Positions 1 through 7,992 of a stretch of DNA of 12,396 nt are shown here, one piece after another. How positions within the stretch are numbered: position 1 is the first letter of the stretch; every line of letters starts with the position of its first letter. Location of the stretch: positions 1 to 12,396 of the forward strand of contig JALUVW010000060.1 of assembly GCA_027020105.1 (NCBI GenBank). Direction: 5' to 3'. The notes under the pieces were generated by a model. That model was not told the DNA's origin. It saw only the letters and a list, made by a program, of their open reading frames with translations, and made no database searches. A program made the translations under genes and the position numbers. The DNA is from Candidatus Falkowiibacteriota bacterium. Lineage in GTDB: Bacteria > Patescibacteriota > Patescibacteriia > Patescibacteriales > SZUA-104.

Positions 1-78
1 ACCATATACACCTGCGATCCGATATACTCCACCAAAAATCGCTTGGTGATAGTGGCGGAGCAAATACAGAATTCTTAA
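1..78 (+). CDS. Possible 3' end of an upstream gene (partial)
   Basis: Frame 1 is open from the window edge to a TAA at 76-78 and reads TIYTCDPIYSTKNRLVIVAE then QIQNS. The mixed hydrophobic and polar ending with a Cys is plausible for the tail of a secreted or pilin-like protein, but no family can be named from 25 residues. A candidate promoter follows directly, as expected after a gene end. Frame 3 is also open to 122, so the assignment is weak. Confidence 0.25.
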   Translation, partial: TIYTCDPIYSTKNRLVIVAEQIQNS

Positions 79-83
79 TCCAC

Positions 84-112
84 TTGACAGAATATTCCTC
101 GCTTGTTAGATT
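84..112 (+). promoter_or_regulatory. Candidate sigma70-type promoter for the surface-protein operon
   Basis: A perfect -35 box TTGACA lies at 84-89, followed by a 17 bp spacer and TAGATT at 107-112, which matches 4 of 6 bases of TATAAT. If used, transcription would start near 119 and leave a leader of about 315 nt before the start codon at 435. The -10 box is imperfect and no other promoter in the leader was convincing. Confidence 0.35.
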
Positions 113-434
113 AAATAAGTAAACAAATAAAGCTTCAGGGAAAATTTCACGGGATTAAATTGTGCGAGTATTTATCGTAATACCGTTGCCGTTAAGCGGC
201 ATTGAATATATTTAATCATTGTTTGCGTCCATATTATTCACGGTTTTTACCGCGAGCAAGGGCGATAATATTATGAAAATTTTCACTCAAAAGCGCGCGA
301 ATGAAATGCCGTAGGCGTTTTCAGTTTGCGTGTTTTTTGTTTTGGAAATCGCGGCGGAAACGGTTTTTCGCGGCCGAGCGCCGCAAATCAAATTAATTTT
401 AATAATAATTTAGCGCGTAAACGCGCACAAAACT
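113..434 (+). other. Long non-coding leader with hairpins before the adhesin gene
   Basis: No convincing gene is present here. The left part is AT-rich. Small hairpins are visible: TGCCG/CGGCA at 187-201, GCGGCG/CGCCGC at 351-384, and GCGCGT-AA-ACGCGC at 413-426, which ends nine bases before the start codon at 435. A 13-codon frame from ATG 273 to TAG 312-314 exists but has nothing to support it as a gene. An in-frame TAG at 411-413 means the downstream gene cannot begin earlier. Confidence 0.4.
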
Positions 435-3400
435 ATGTTGAACGCAAAAATTTTCCAAAAACTCAAAAAAGCGATTATTGGCGGCGCGAGGAGCGCGGCA
501 AAAACAACCGACCGCGCTTCGGTTTTTTCTTTCGCGTTTATGGCCGCGGCGCTTGTTGCCGGCGGTTTTTTTATCGCCCAAGCGAGAGCGGGCGATGGGT
601 CGTCGCATGCGGGGATGCTGGTATACCCCAACGGCGGAGAGGTTTTAAGCGGGGTCCAGACGATAAAGTGGGACACTTCCGAGTGTTCGGAGGGGGACAC
701 AATCAGGATCTGGTACGGTTACAATAGCAGTCAAGGCGCGTTCCCGGGAACGGTGGAACCTATCAAGTCCGGACTGAAATGCTCTTCGGGTGAATATTCA
801 TGGGACACAAACGAAGCGAGCGACAAAGCGGGAAACAGAAACGACTTTATCATCAAGATTGAAAATGTGACTCAAAATGGAACGAAACTGGATTTTTCTG
901 ACGACTATTTCACCATAGATAATACCGCTCCGAGTACGAACTATTCGATCTTGCCGAAATCGCCGAATTCCGTTTCCGGTTGGTATAACGCTTTGGTTGG
1001 CGCGCCGACCGTAACGCTTTCTTGCGGGGATAATTTGAGCGGATGTTCAGATATTATTTACGCGTGGTATGACGCGGCGAGCGGCGCCGGCGTCGTCGCG
1101 ACAACGACGGTGGCGAGTTCTTCCGTGAGTTTTCAGGCGCCTCAAGGCGACAATTACCTTTTATGGTATTCAACGGACGCCGCCGGCAATGCTGAGGTCT
1201 TGCGGGGTCCGAAGGAGGTGAAAGTGGACACGGAAATTCCGAACGCTCCCGTTCTGATTTCAATCGCGGGCGACGATATGGTGAACAAAGCGGAACAGAC
1301 GGCCGCCGTGGTAAAAGGAAAGGCGGAACCGGGCGCGGCGATAGAGGTAAGCGTAAGCAATGTACCCTCCTCCGGCACCACCGTGGTTACGGCGACTTCC
1401 ACGGGAACCGTTTCGGACAGCGGCGAATTCAGCGTTCCCGTCAACGTGTCAAGGCTGGATGACGGCAAGATTGTGGTAACGGCGGTCGCCCGAGACGCCG
1501 CCGGAAACGTTTCTTCGTCTTCCGAACCTCTTGACGCGCTGAAAGATGTTTTGTCCCCCGCCGCGGACGGAGAGCCCGACTTGACGGACGCGTCCGATAC
1601 GGGAGACAGCGATTCGGACAATTACACGAGCGACAACACGCCGGATTATTTCATCGCTTCCTGCGAACCGGACAGTGTCGTGACGATTTACTACTCCGCG
1701 GGAGGAACGACCGCGCCGAAAGGTTCGGTTGCTTGTCCCGAGGCCGGCGAGGCGACGGTTCGCGCCGAAGAGGCCGGGGACGGAACTTATGACGTAATCT
1801 TCACGGTAACCGATCCGGCCGGCAACGAGTCCGGCGCGTCCGGACCCATTTTCGTGACCATAGACACGAAAGCGCCGAACGCTCCCGTAGTAACGGGGAT
1901 TGAGGACGATACCGGGATTTCCGGCTCCGACGGAATAACGAACGATAACGAACCTGTTTTCCACGGAACGGCGTCAGATGATTCCGTAAGCGTGGAAGTG
2001 TTTATTGACAATTCATCCGTTGGAGCAACGACAACCGCCGCCGGCGCGTGGTCTTTGGGCAATCCCGGCGAACCCTTGAAAGACGGAACATACGCCGTTA
2101 CCGCCAAGGCGAGCGACTTGGCGGGCAACGTCTCCGTTTCGTTGCCGTTCACCTTGGTGGTGGACACGAGCGCGCCGAGCGCGCCGTCCATAACTTCAAT
2201 CGCTGACGACGGTTACATAAACGCGGCGGAACAAGGCGCCGTTCATATTAAAGGATCCGCGGAGCCGGGCTCCGTCGTGGAAGCCGTCCTTCTGAGCGCG
2301 TCTTACCCCACCCCTTCGGCCACGGATACGGCCGATGCGTCATCGGGAGAATACGAAGTTATGGTTAACGCGTCTTTATTGCCGGACGGGCAGGTCGTCG
2401 CGGTCGTGAGCGCCACTGACGCCGCCGGCAACACGAGCGCCGACGCCAACCGCCCCGGCAAGAAGGACACCTCGGCTCCGGAGATAGTGTCCGCGGTGAC
2501 GAAAGACAAGGATATGGACGGCAGAGTTGACGCGGCGACGTTGAAATTCAGCGAGCCGATTCTCCTTTCAACTCTCAAAGCGAAAAACTTCGTCATTGCC
2601 GGCGTTCCGGCGGACGGAATCGGGAATGTCGGCGCGGAAAGCGCGAATTCGGTCCTTTCCGCGGACATTATAGTTTCCGCCGGCGTTGAAGGAACGGGCG
2701 CGAAGATGGTTGCCTACGCCTCGGGTACGGCGGCGGACATAGCCGGCAACCCGCTCACGGCGTATTCCGAAACGTCAACTGACGCCGCCGGGCCGGTGCC
2801 GATGTCGGCGCGCACGACGAGCACGACCACGATTGATGTCGTGTTCAGCGAAGATTTGCACGGCAGGTCCGTTGACGCGGCCGATCTTGTCGTCAGCGGC
2901 TACAATGTCAGCGGAATAACGGAAAAGAATGGAGTCGTAAGCGTTACGTTTTATCCGCCGATGGGAACCGGCAGCACGCCGGAGATAAAGGTGCTCGGAA
3001 ACGGATATGATTATGGCATGAAAGACCTGAACGGAAATTGGACCCCGAAAGATTATTTGCTCACGCCGGCGGACGGAGTGGCGCCGACTCTCACTTCGGT
3101 TTCCATAGAGTCAAACAACGCCAGCACGACGCTTGCCAAAGTCGGCGACACGATAAATCTCAGGTTTACGGCGAGCGAGAATATAGGATCGTTGCTCGTG
3201 GTAATCGGCGGGCGCCCCGCGCCGCTTGCCATAAGTCCCGTCGCGAACAAATGGGTGGCGTCCGCGCGCCTCACGAAAGAAGAGCCGGAGGGAGTGATTC
3301 CCTTCACCATTTATTTTGAAGACACCGCTTCGCCGGCAAACGCCGGGGCGCGGGTGGCGACGACGACGGACGGCTCGTTCGTTCTCTTTGATAAAACTCC

Positions 3401-4988
3401 GCCCGTTGTTGACGCCGGAGCGGACAAGGAAGTGAACGCTATGGTAACGCAGGACGCGCAAACCTCCGACAACGGTTCGGGAATCGCTTCGTGGAAATGG
3501 ACCAACGAAACACCTTCCGTCGGAACGGTAACCTTCGGAAATCCGAACGCGGAGGATACGACAATCTCCGCGGACACGGACGGCGTTTACACGCTTAAAT
3601 TAACCGTTACTGACAACGCCGGAAACGTGAATTCGGACGAAATGACTCTTATTTGGGACACCGTGGCGCCGGAGATTGAAGGGTCTTCTCCCCACGACGG
3701 CGCGCTTAACGTGGCGACCGCCGCCGGAACGGCTAAAATAATTTTTTGGGGAGGAAACGGAAACATCGTTCTCTCGGATCAGAGCAAGATTGCTTTAAAA
3801 AATAATTCAACGAACAAGATATATTCCGGAACGCCGAGCGTTGAGGGCGGCGACGGAAATTCAACCACCCTTAACATTCCTTACTCCGAACTGGAGCCGA
3901 ACACGACATACAGGATAAACGTCGCGGCCGGAGCGGTCAGGGACGTTGCCGGCAACGCGTACGCTGGAAACTTTATTTCGTATTTCACTACAAGCGACAC
4001 TCCGGACACGGCCCCTCCCGACGCTCCCGTGATAACCACGCCGAACGCGACGGTTGACGGAGACTACTACACCATCATCGGAACCGCCGCTGACGACGGG
4101 GGGCAGAGGATCGTGAACCTTTACAACGGAGAGAGGCTTGCCGGAACGGCGGTGCTCGCGGCGGGAAACACGGATTGGGTAATCAACGTCGCGCTTACGC
4201 AAGACGCGGATAATGTATTTACCGCGACAGCCACGGACGGCGTTGGCAACACGAGCGACGAGAGCAATTCCGTAACCATCACGGAGGCGACCACTCCGGA
4301 TACGGACAAACCGATTATCGCGGTGCTTGGACAAAATCCGTTGACTATTACGGTGGGCGACACATACATAGATCCGGGGGCGACGGCAATTGACGCCATT
4401 GACGGAAATATTTCCGCTGATATCGTTTTCGGGGGCACAATCGCTGACGGGGATGTCGCGACCGTGGCGGGCGTATATACGGTTACCTATAATGTTTCTG
4501 ATTCCGCGGGAAACGCGGCGGAGGAAGAAACACGCACGGTGATAGTTAAGGAAGCGTTTGACGACACGGCGGAACTCGGCGTAACCGGAGTTACGGCAAG
4601 CGGCACTATCGCGACAGCGGACGGCACCTTTAAAAATGGATGGAGCTGGGTGTTCAGCGTAACCGTTCCCACGGACGAAACTATTTTCTCAATGAAGTTC
4701 AAGGACTTCAAGACAAGCGACGGCGAGAATGTCATTCCGGCCGCGAACAACATCCGCTTTTACAGTCCGCAATCATCGGACGCGAACGGAACCAGCACGG
4801 CGAGAATGATTACGGCGGCGGAAGCTTTTTCAGCGGGAATCACTCTGAATTCCGACCTTGAGCCGGATGTTCCCGGAAGGCAAATTGAGGTTATCGTGGA
4901 GATGAGGGTTCCGGAAGGAAGCGCGGGAGGGTCGTACTCGTCGCAATACGCGGTGAAATCGGACTATCCCGACACCCAAGGATTTTAA
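435..4988 (+). CDS. Giant secreted multi-Ig-domain surface (adhesin-like) protein
   Basis: Protein of 1517 residues. ATG 435 is the first start after an in-frame TAG at 411-413; no Shine-Dalgarno motif precedes it. A long basic n-region is followed by a hydrophobic segment at about 28-48 and a likely cleavage after AQARA (about 52). Modules in order, by eye: a YPNGGE-type Ig domain (62-155), a DNTAPSTNYS module like OmpL47 repeats (162-266), Ig modules from 265, Asp-rich BapA-like joints (382-406 and about 485-510), SwmB-like modules with FSEPI and VVFSEDL (678-880), a PKD-like domain (987-1073), a Big_5/SbsA-like domain (1075-1188), another Ig module, a DUF5011-like domain (1289-1372, PIIAV..GDTYIDPGA) and a distinct C-terminal domain (1376-1517). 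About ten D-x-AGN loops mark the ends of the Ig repeats. No LPXTG or dockerin is seen, so cell attachment is unexplained. It probably sits on the surface and mediates adhesion or coats the cell (inference). It heads an operon with the gene at 5010. Confidence 0.88.
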   Translation: MLNAKIFQKLKKAIIGGARSAAKTTDRASVFSFAFMAAALVAGGFFIAQARAGDGSSHAGMLVYPNGGEVLSGVQTIKWDTSECSEGDTIRIWYGYNSSQGAFPGTVEPIKSGLKCSSGEYSWDTNEASDKAGNRNDFIIKIENVTQNGTKLDFSDDYFTIDNTAPSTNYSILPKSPNSVSGWYNALVGAPTVTLSCGDNLSGCSDIIYAWYDAASGAGVVATTTVASSSVSFQAPQGDNYLLWYSTDAAGNAEVLRGPKEVKVDTEIPNAPVLISIAGDDMVNKAEQTAAVVKGKAEPGAAIEVSVSNVPSSGTTVVTATSTGTVSDSGEFSVPVNVSRLDDGKIVVTAVARDAAGNVSSSSEPLDALKDVLSPAADGEPDLTDASDTGDSDSDNYTSDNTPDYFIASCEPDSVVTIYYSAGGTTAPKGSVACPEAGEATVRAEEAGDGTYDVIFTVTDPAGNESGASGPIFVTIDTKAPNAPVVTGIEDDTGISGSDGITNDNEPVFHGTASDDSVSVEVFIDNSSVGATTTAAGAWSLGNPGEPLKDGTYAVTAKASDLAGNVSVSLPFTLVVDTSAPSAPSITSIADDGYINAAEQGAVHIKGSAEPGSVVEAVLLSASYPTPSATDTADASSGEYEVMVNASLLPDGQVVAVVSATDAAGNTSADANRPGKKDTSAPEIVSAVTKDKDMDGRVDAATLKFSEPILLSTLKAKNFVIAGVPADGIGNVGAESANSVLSADIIVSAGVEGTGAKMVAYASGTAADIAGNPLTAYSETSTDAAGPVPMSARTTSTTTIDVVFSEDLHGRSVDAADLVVSGYNVSGITEKNGVVSVTFYPPMGTGSTPEIKVLGNGYDYGMKDLNGNWTPKDYLLTPADGVAPTLTSVSIESNNASTTLAKVGDTINLRFTASENIGSLLVVIGGRPAPLAISPVANKWVASARLTKEEPEGVIPFTIYFEDTASPANAGARVATTTDGSFVLFDKTPPVVDAGADKEVNAMVTQDAQTSDNGSGIASWKWTNETPSVGTVTFGNPNAEDTTISADTDGVYTLKLTVTDNAGNVNSDEMTLIWDTVAPEIEGSSPHDGALNVATAAGTAKIIFWGGNGNIVLSDQSKIALKNNSTNKIYSGTPSVEGGDGNSTTLNIPYSELEPNTTYRINVAAGAVRDVAGNAYAGNFISYFTTSDTPDTAPPDAPVITTPNATVDGDYYTIIGTAADDGGQRIVNLYNGERLAGTAVLAAGNTDWVINVALTQDADNVFTATATDGVGNTSDESNSVTITEATTPDTDKPIIAVLGQNPLTITVGDTYIDPGATAIDAIDGNISADIVFGGTIADGDVATVAGVYTVTYNVSDSAGNAAEEETRTVIVKEAFDDTAELGVTGVTASGTIATADGTFKNGWSWVFSVTVPTDETIFSMKFKDFKTSDGENVIPAANNIRFYSPQSSDANGTSTARMITAAEAFSAGITLNSDLEPDVPGRQIEVIVEMRVPEGSAGGSYSSQYAVKSDYPDTQGF

Positions 4989-5009
4989 TTCAATTAAAGC
5001 AACAGCATT

Positions 5010-6392
5010 ATGAAATACATTTTCACAATTATACTTTCTCTGGTTCTTGTTTTTCCCGCTTCCGCTTCCGTGACGGATTGGCAAGATTTGACGACGGGCG
5101 AAGGATCAAACGCGGGGAACATAAGCGCGGGAATAGAGGGCGTGGTTATGGCGGCGCCCACGGCGAATCCTCCGGCGGGCGCGTACGCGAGCGCTCAAGA
5201 CGTGACGTTATCCGGAAGCGCCGGGACGACATCCATTCATTATACCGTTGACGGCTCTGACGCCACTTGCGCCACGGGCAGTGTTTACGTCAAGCCCGTA
5301 CGAGTGGACTCAACTTTGTCCATCAACGCGGTGTCATGCTACGCTAACGGCGAGCAATCTCCGATGGCCGTTTTTACCTATAAGATCACCCCTCCGGACG
5401 ACAAAGGGAATGAAACAAGCGGCAGTGATAATTCCGGCGGCGGAGGCGGCGGAGGCGGCGGAGGCGGCGGCGGAGGAGCGTCCGCGGACAATACGGCGCC
5501 GACCGATACTTCGGTTTTAATCAACAACGGCGCGACGTCAACCGCTTTCGCGACGGTTACTTTGAAATTGTCGGCCAACGGCGCAAGTAAAATGATGATC
5601 GCGAACAGCGCCGATTTTGCCGGAGCCGTATGGGAAGATTACGCCACTCAAAAAGATTGGACTTTAACCGCCGGAAACGGAGAAAAAACCGTTTACGTCA
5701 AATTCAAGGATAACGCCGGCAACGTGTCGGATTCGGTTCAGGATTCAATATTACTGGAAAAGGTTTCAGTTAAAGGCGTGGAATTTGATTATCGGAGCGA
5801 TCAGCTTAAAAAAATCGCGGAAGACGCCGGCGCTGTTTACGAAGGAAACGCGGACTTGACTTGCGGCCGCGCCGGAACCGAGAGAAGCGCGGACGGAGAA
5901 AAAAGAGTTTACGATAAATACACCGTTCCGTTGATTTCCGGCATTCAAGGGCTGTCCGATAACAATATTTACGCTTTAACCAACTTCGTGTTTTGCGGCA
6001 CCCGGACCACGTTGATTCTGGGAGCGGGGGAGCGAGCCGGAGTGTTAAATTCATATAAGTCCGCGTTCAACAAATTACCGACCACTCAAAGCGAGTGGGA
6101 AGACGTAATTAAAATAGCCAACGGCAGGTGGCCGAACGAGCGGAGCCAAACCGCGGAGGAAAGAGCGAAACTGGAATTTAAAAAGGTTTATTTGCGCGAC
6201 GCCGATATGGACAACCCCAACGACAACGCCGCCGTTACCATCATCGCTTACGGATTAAGGCCGGATAACAGGAACTTGGACAGTGAGAAAGCGGCTATCA
6301 GTATTTTTAAGGCGATTTACGGGCGTAATCCGGTTTCCGCCGTTGACTGGGACATAACGCGAGCCATCGCTTACAGCGGAGCGATTCGGTAA
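5010..6392 (+). CDS. Secreted protein: chitobiase-type domain, poly-Gly linker, Ig-like domain, C-terminal helical repeats
   Basis: Protein of 460 residues. A signal peptide covers residues 1-20 (MKYIFTIILSLVLVFPASAS). Residues about 48-128 resemble the chitobiase/beta-hexosaminidase C-terminal beta-sandwich (ANPPAGAYASAQDVTLS.., IHYTVDGSD). An acidic/Ser stretch and 14 consecutive glycines (143-156) form a linker. Residues about 158-250 look Ig-like and contain KDNAGNVSDS. The rest (255-460) is predicted helical and ends in three tandem units of about 42 residues (330-372, 373-414, 415-460), each closing on IANG / IAYG / IAYSG. I recognise this tail as typical of Parcubacteria surface proteins, but know no function for it. 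It follows the adhesin gene by 21 bp with no terminator, so the two are probably co-transcribed and act together at the cell surface. No catalytic residues are evident. There is no Shine-Dalgarno motif. Confidence 0.87.
   Translation: MKYIFTIILSLVLVFPASASVTDWQDLTTGEGSNAGNISAGIEGVVMAAPTANPPAGAYASAQDVTLSGSAGTTSIHYTVDGSDATCATGSVYVKPVRVDSTLSINAVSCYANGEQSPMAVFTYKITPPDDKGNETSGSDNSGGGGGGGGGGGGGGASADNTAPTDTSVLINNGATSTAFATVTLKLSANGASKMMIANSADFAGAVWEDYATQKDWTLTAGNGEKTVYVKFKDNAGNVSDSVQDSILLEKVSVKGVEFDYRSDQLKKIAEDAGAVYEGNADLTCGRAGTERSADGEKRVYDKYTVPLISGIQGLSDNNIYALTNFVFCGTRTTLILGAGERAGVLNSYKSAFNKLPTTQSEWEDVIKIANGRWPNERSQTAEERAKLEFKKVYLRDADMDNPNDNAAVTIIAYGLRPDNRNLDSEKAAISIFKAIYGRNPVSAVDWDITRAIAYSGAIR
5436..5477 (+). 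repeat. GGCGGCGGA minisatellite coding for the poly-glycine linker
   Basis: Three exact copies of the 9-mer GGCGGCGGA (5436-5462) are followed by a 12-base variant and one extra GGA. Together they encode 14 glycines. Gain or loss of a 9 bp unit would change linker length by three residues without a frameshift. Confidence 0.85.
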
Positions 6393-6402
6393 AGAAACAA
6401 AC

Positions 6403-6455
6403 AAGAGATTCAATGTTTAATCCCGAGGATTGGGCCGAACATTGAATCTCTTTTG
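6403..6455 (+). terminator. Intrinsic terminator of the surface-protein operon
   Basis: A perfect 15 bp stem, AAGAGATTCAATGTT at 6403-6417 with its complement at 6438-6452, encloses a 20-base loop and runs into a short T stretch (6451-6454). It begins ten bases after the stop codon at 6390-6392 and just before a new promoter, so it insulates the operon from the CAP gene. Confidence 0.85.
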
Positions 6456-6459
6456 TGAT

Positions 6460-6488
6460 TTGACAAAACAACCTATTAGTGATATAAT
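6460..6488 (+). promoter_or_regulatory. Consensus sigma70-type promoter for the CAP-protein gene
   Basis: TTGACA (6460-6465), a 17 bp spacer and TATAAT (6483-6488) match the vegetative consensus at all 12 positions. The predicted start site is near 6495, giving a leader of about 24 nt before ATG 6519. It sits directly after the terminator of the preceding operon. This is the strongest promoter in the window. Confidence 0.88.
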
Positions 6489-6520
6489 AATATTATTATT
6501 TAGCGGTATAATAATATTAT
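6483..6520 (+). repeat. Direct repeat of a 14-mer spanning the -10 box and the start codon
   Basis: TATAATAATATTAT occurs at 6483-6496 and again at 6507-6520, a 24 bp period. The first copy contains the -10 box; the second ends on the first two bases of the ATG at 6519. Each copy includes the palindrome ATAATATTAT. It could be a pair of regulator sites, a second -10 box, or simple AT-rich duplication. Confidence 0.7.
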
Positions 6521-7925
6521 GCGAAAAAATAATGATAAAAATGGGCTTAAATGGCTAATTTACCTTATCCTGGGAGGCTTTTTAATTAAGTTCCTTCGTT
6601 TTGTGTTTAAAGGAGATAATGAAAAAAAGATAGCGAGAAATTTTAAGGATTTTTTCAAAAAAGAAAAAAGAGAAGTGGAGGAATTCGCCGCCGGCGAAGA
6701 ATCGTTCGGGGAATACTGCAAGGATTCCGGCTCAATTTTTAAAAATTATTTCATTCCCAACGACGACAACGACTTTAAGCCGAAAATTTTAAGAACAAAG
6801 CCGCTCGCCGTAATCGCCGTTACGCTTTTGTTTTTTAAAATATCCGTGGCGGGATATTTGTTTTTCATCTACCCGAATTTGGCGAAAATGTCCGAGGTGA
6901 TTCAGGATGAGGTTTACAACCTGATTAACATTGAAAGAAAAAAAAATAACGTGCCCGTCTTGTCCGCCAATGAAAAGTTAAACGAAATCGCCAAGAAAAA
7001 GGCCGAGGATATGATTAACAAGAATTATTTCGCCCACAAGAGTCCGGACGGAAAAATGATATGGGACATGATTGACCGCGATGAATATCCGTATTTGTAC
7101 GTTGGGGAGAATTTGGCAATGAATTTCACCTCCGCCCAATCCGTCAGCAAGGCGCTGATGCGTTCGCCGTCCCATAAAAGAAATATCTTAAATCCCAAAT
7201 ACACCGATGTCGGAGTGGCGGTTGTCCCGGGCGAAATCAACGGCAAAAAAACCAATGTCTTGGTGGAGCTGTTCGCCTACGCCAAACGCCCGAAACCCGC
7301 CTTGGCCGTAGCGCCGGCCCCGAAAGAAAAAACATCTTCGCCCGCGGCCGCTCCCGCGCTTAGCGCGGAAAAGAAGCCGCCGGTTAAACCGATTAAACGG
7401 ACCAAACCGACTCCGGCGCCGTCGGTTAACGGCGCCGAGCAAGCCGTTAAGCCGGCGGCGGCGGACAACGGCGTTGAGCCGTCCGCGCCCGAATCGCGAG
7501 TTTTGGCGGCCGAAATTGAGGCGGATAACGGAGTGAAGAAGGAAAACGAAACCAAGGAAGACGCGCGGCGCCCAATCGCGAAAAAAGATAACGGCAAAGA
7601 TATTGCCGAAAACGGCAACCGGAATATCATTGAACAAAGCCCGAATAAGGAATTGGAGGCGCGCGCGACCGTTAAAGCGACCGCCGTGGAAGTTCCGCGC
7701 GAATACGATACGGCGTCCAAACTGGTAAATTATTCCCAATATGTGTTTATCGGCGCGTTGGTTCTCTTGGTGTTGTTGCTGCTGGTGAATATTTTGGTAA
7801 GAGTAAGCGTCCAGCATAAGCCGGTAATTATCCAAACCCTGTTGCTGATAATTTTCCTCTACGGAATGATAACGATTAAATTCAACTTCTTGCGATACAT
7901 CACGGAAAAGATCTTGGTGTTATAA
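6519..7925 (+). CDS. Membrane-anchored CAP/SCP-domain (YkwD-like) protein
   Basis: Protein of 468 residues. Hydrophobic segments lie at about 11-30 and 95-118. A CAP domain follows (about 126-258) with family hallmarks: YFAHKSPDG (His173), VGENLA (Glu197) and SPSHKRNILNPKYTDVGVAV (His219). These are the conserved His/Glu positions of the CAP cavity. Then comes a Pro/Ala/Lys/Glu-rich low-complexity linker (about 262-405) and two more membrane segments (about 408-429 and 435-452). CAP proteins of this YkwD type are secreted or surface-bound in bacteria, often with unknown chemistry; here the domain would sit on one face of the membrane, most likely outside, tethered at both ends. No Shine-Dalgarno motif precedes the start. 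Transcription comes from the consensus promoter upstream. The TrpR-family gene begins 67 bp downstream with no ordinary terminator between them, so read-through is possible. Confidence 0.88.
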   Translation: MRKNNDKNGLKWLIYLILGGFLIKFLRFVFKGDNEKKIARNFKDFFKKEKREVEEFAAGEESFGEYCKDSGSIFKNYFIPNDDNDFKPKILRTKPLAVIAVTLLFFKISVAGYLFFIYPNLAKMSEVIQDEVYNLINIERKKNNVPVLSANEKLNEIAKKKAEDMINKNYFAHKSPDGKMIWDMIDRDEYPYLYVGENLAMNFTSAQSVSKALMRSPSHKRNILNPKYTDVGVAVVPGEINGKKTNVLVELFAYAKRPKPALAVAPAPKEKTSSPAAAPALSAEKKPPVKPIKRTKPTPAPSVNGAEQAVKPAAADNGVEPSAPESRVLAAEIEADNGVKKENETKEDARRPIAKKDNGKDIAENGNRNIIEQSPNKELEARATVKATAVEVPREYDTASKLVNYSQYVFIGALVLLVLLLLVNILVRVSVQHKPVIIQTLLLIIFLYGMITIKFNFLRYITEKILVL

Positions 7926-7951
7926 CACATCATTCATTATTCACATAAACA

Positions 7952-7983
7952 TTTACTCCCATATAACGTTATATGGGAGTAAA
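7952..7983. repeat. Perfect 32 bp palindrome, copy 1 (upstream of the TrpR-family gene)
   Basis: The half-site TTTACTCCCATATAAC at 7952-7967 is followed directly by its exact reverse complement to 7983. It ends nine bases before the ATG at 7993. It is a candidate operator for the TrpR-family regulator. If transcribed it would form a hairpin that holds GGGAG (7975-7979), the only Shine-Dalgarno-like motif near this start. Confidence 0.93.
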
Positions 7984-7992
7984 CGAACTATT

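Noticed and set aside
273..314. 13-codon frame (MKIFTQKRANEMP) as a leader peptide
   Set aside because: No ribosome-binding motif, no run of a regulatory amino acid and no terminator/antiterminator pair next to it.
326..727. 133-codon plus-strand frame rich in Arg and Phe
   Set aside because: It overlaps the adhesin gene's signal region in another frame, has low-complexity basic composition and no domain; it is a shadow of high-GC coding sequence.
7188..7835. 215-codon minus-strand frame
   Set aside because: It lies antisense to the CAP-protein linker and is extremely Arg/Phe/Gly-rich, as expected from the reverse of a Pro/Ala/Lys/Glu tract.
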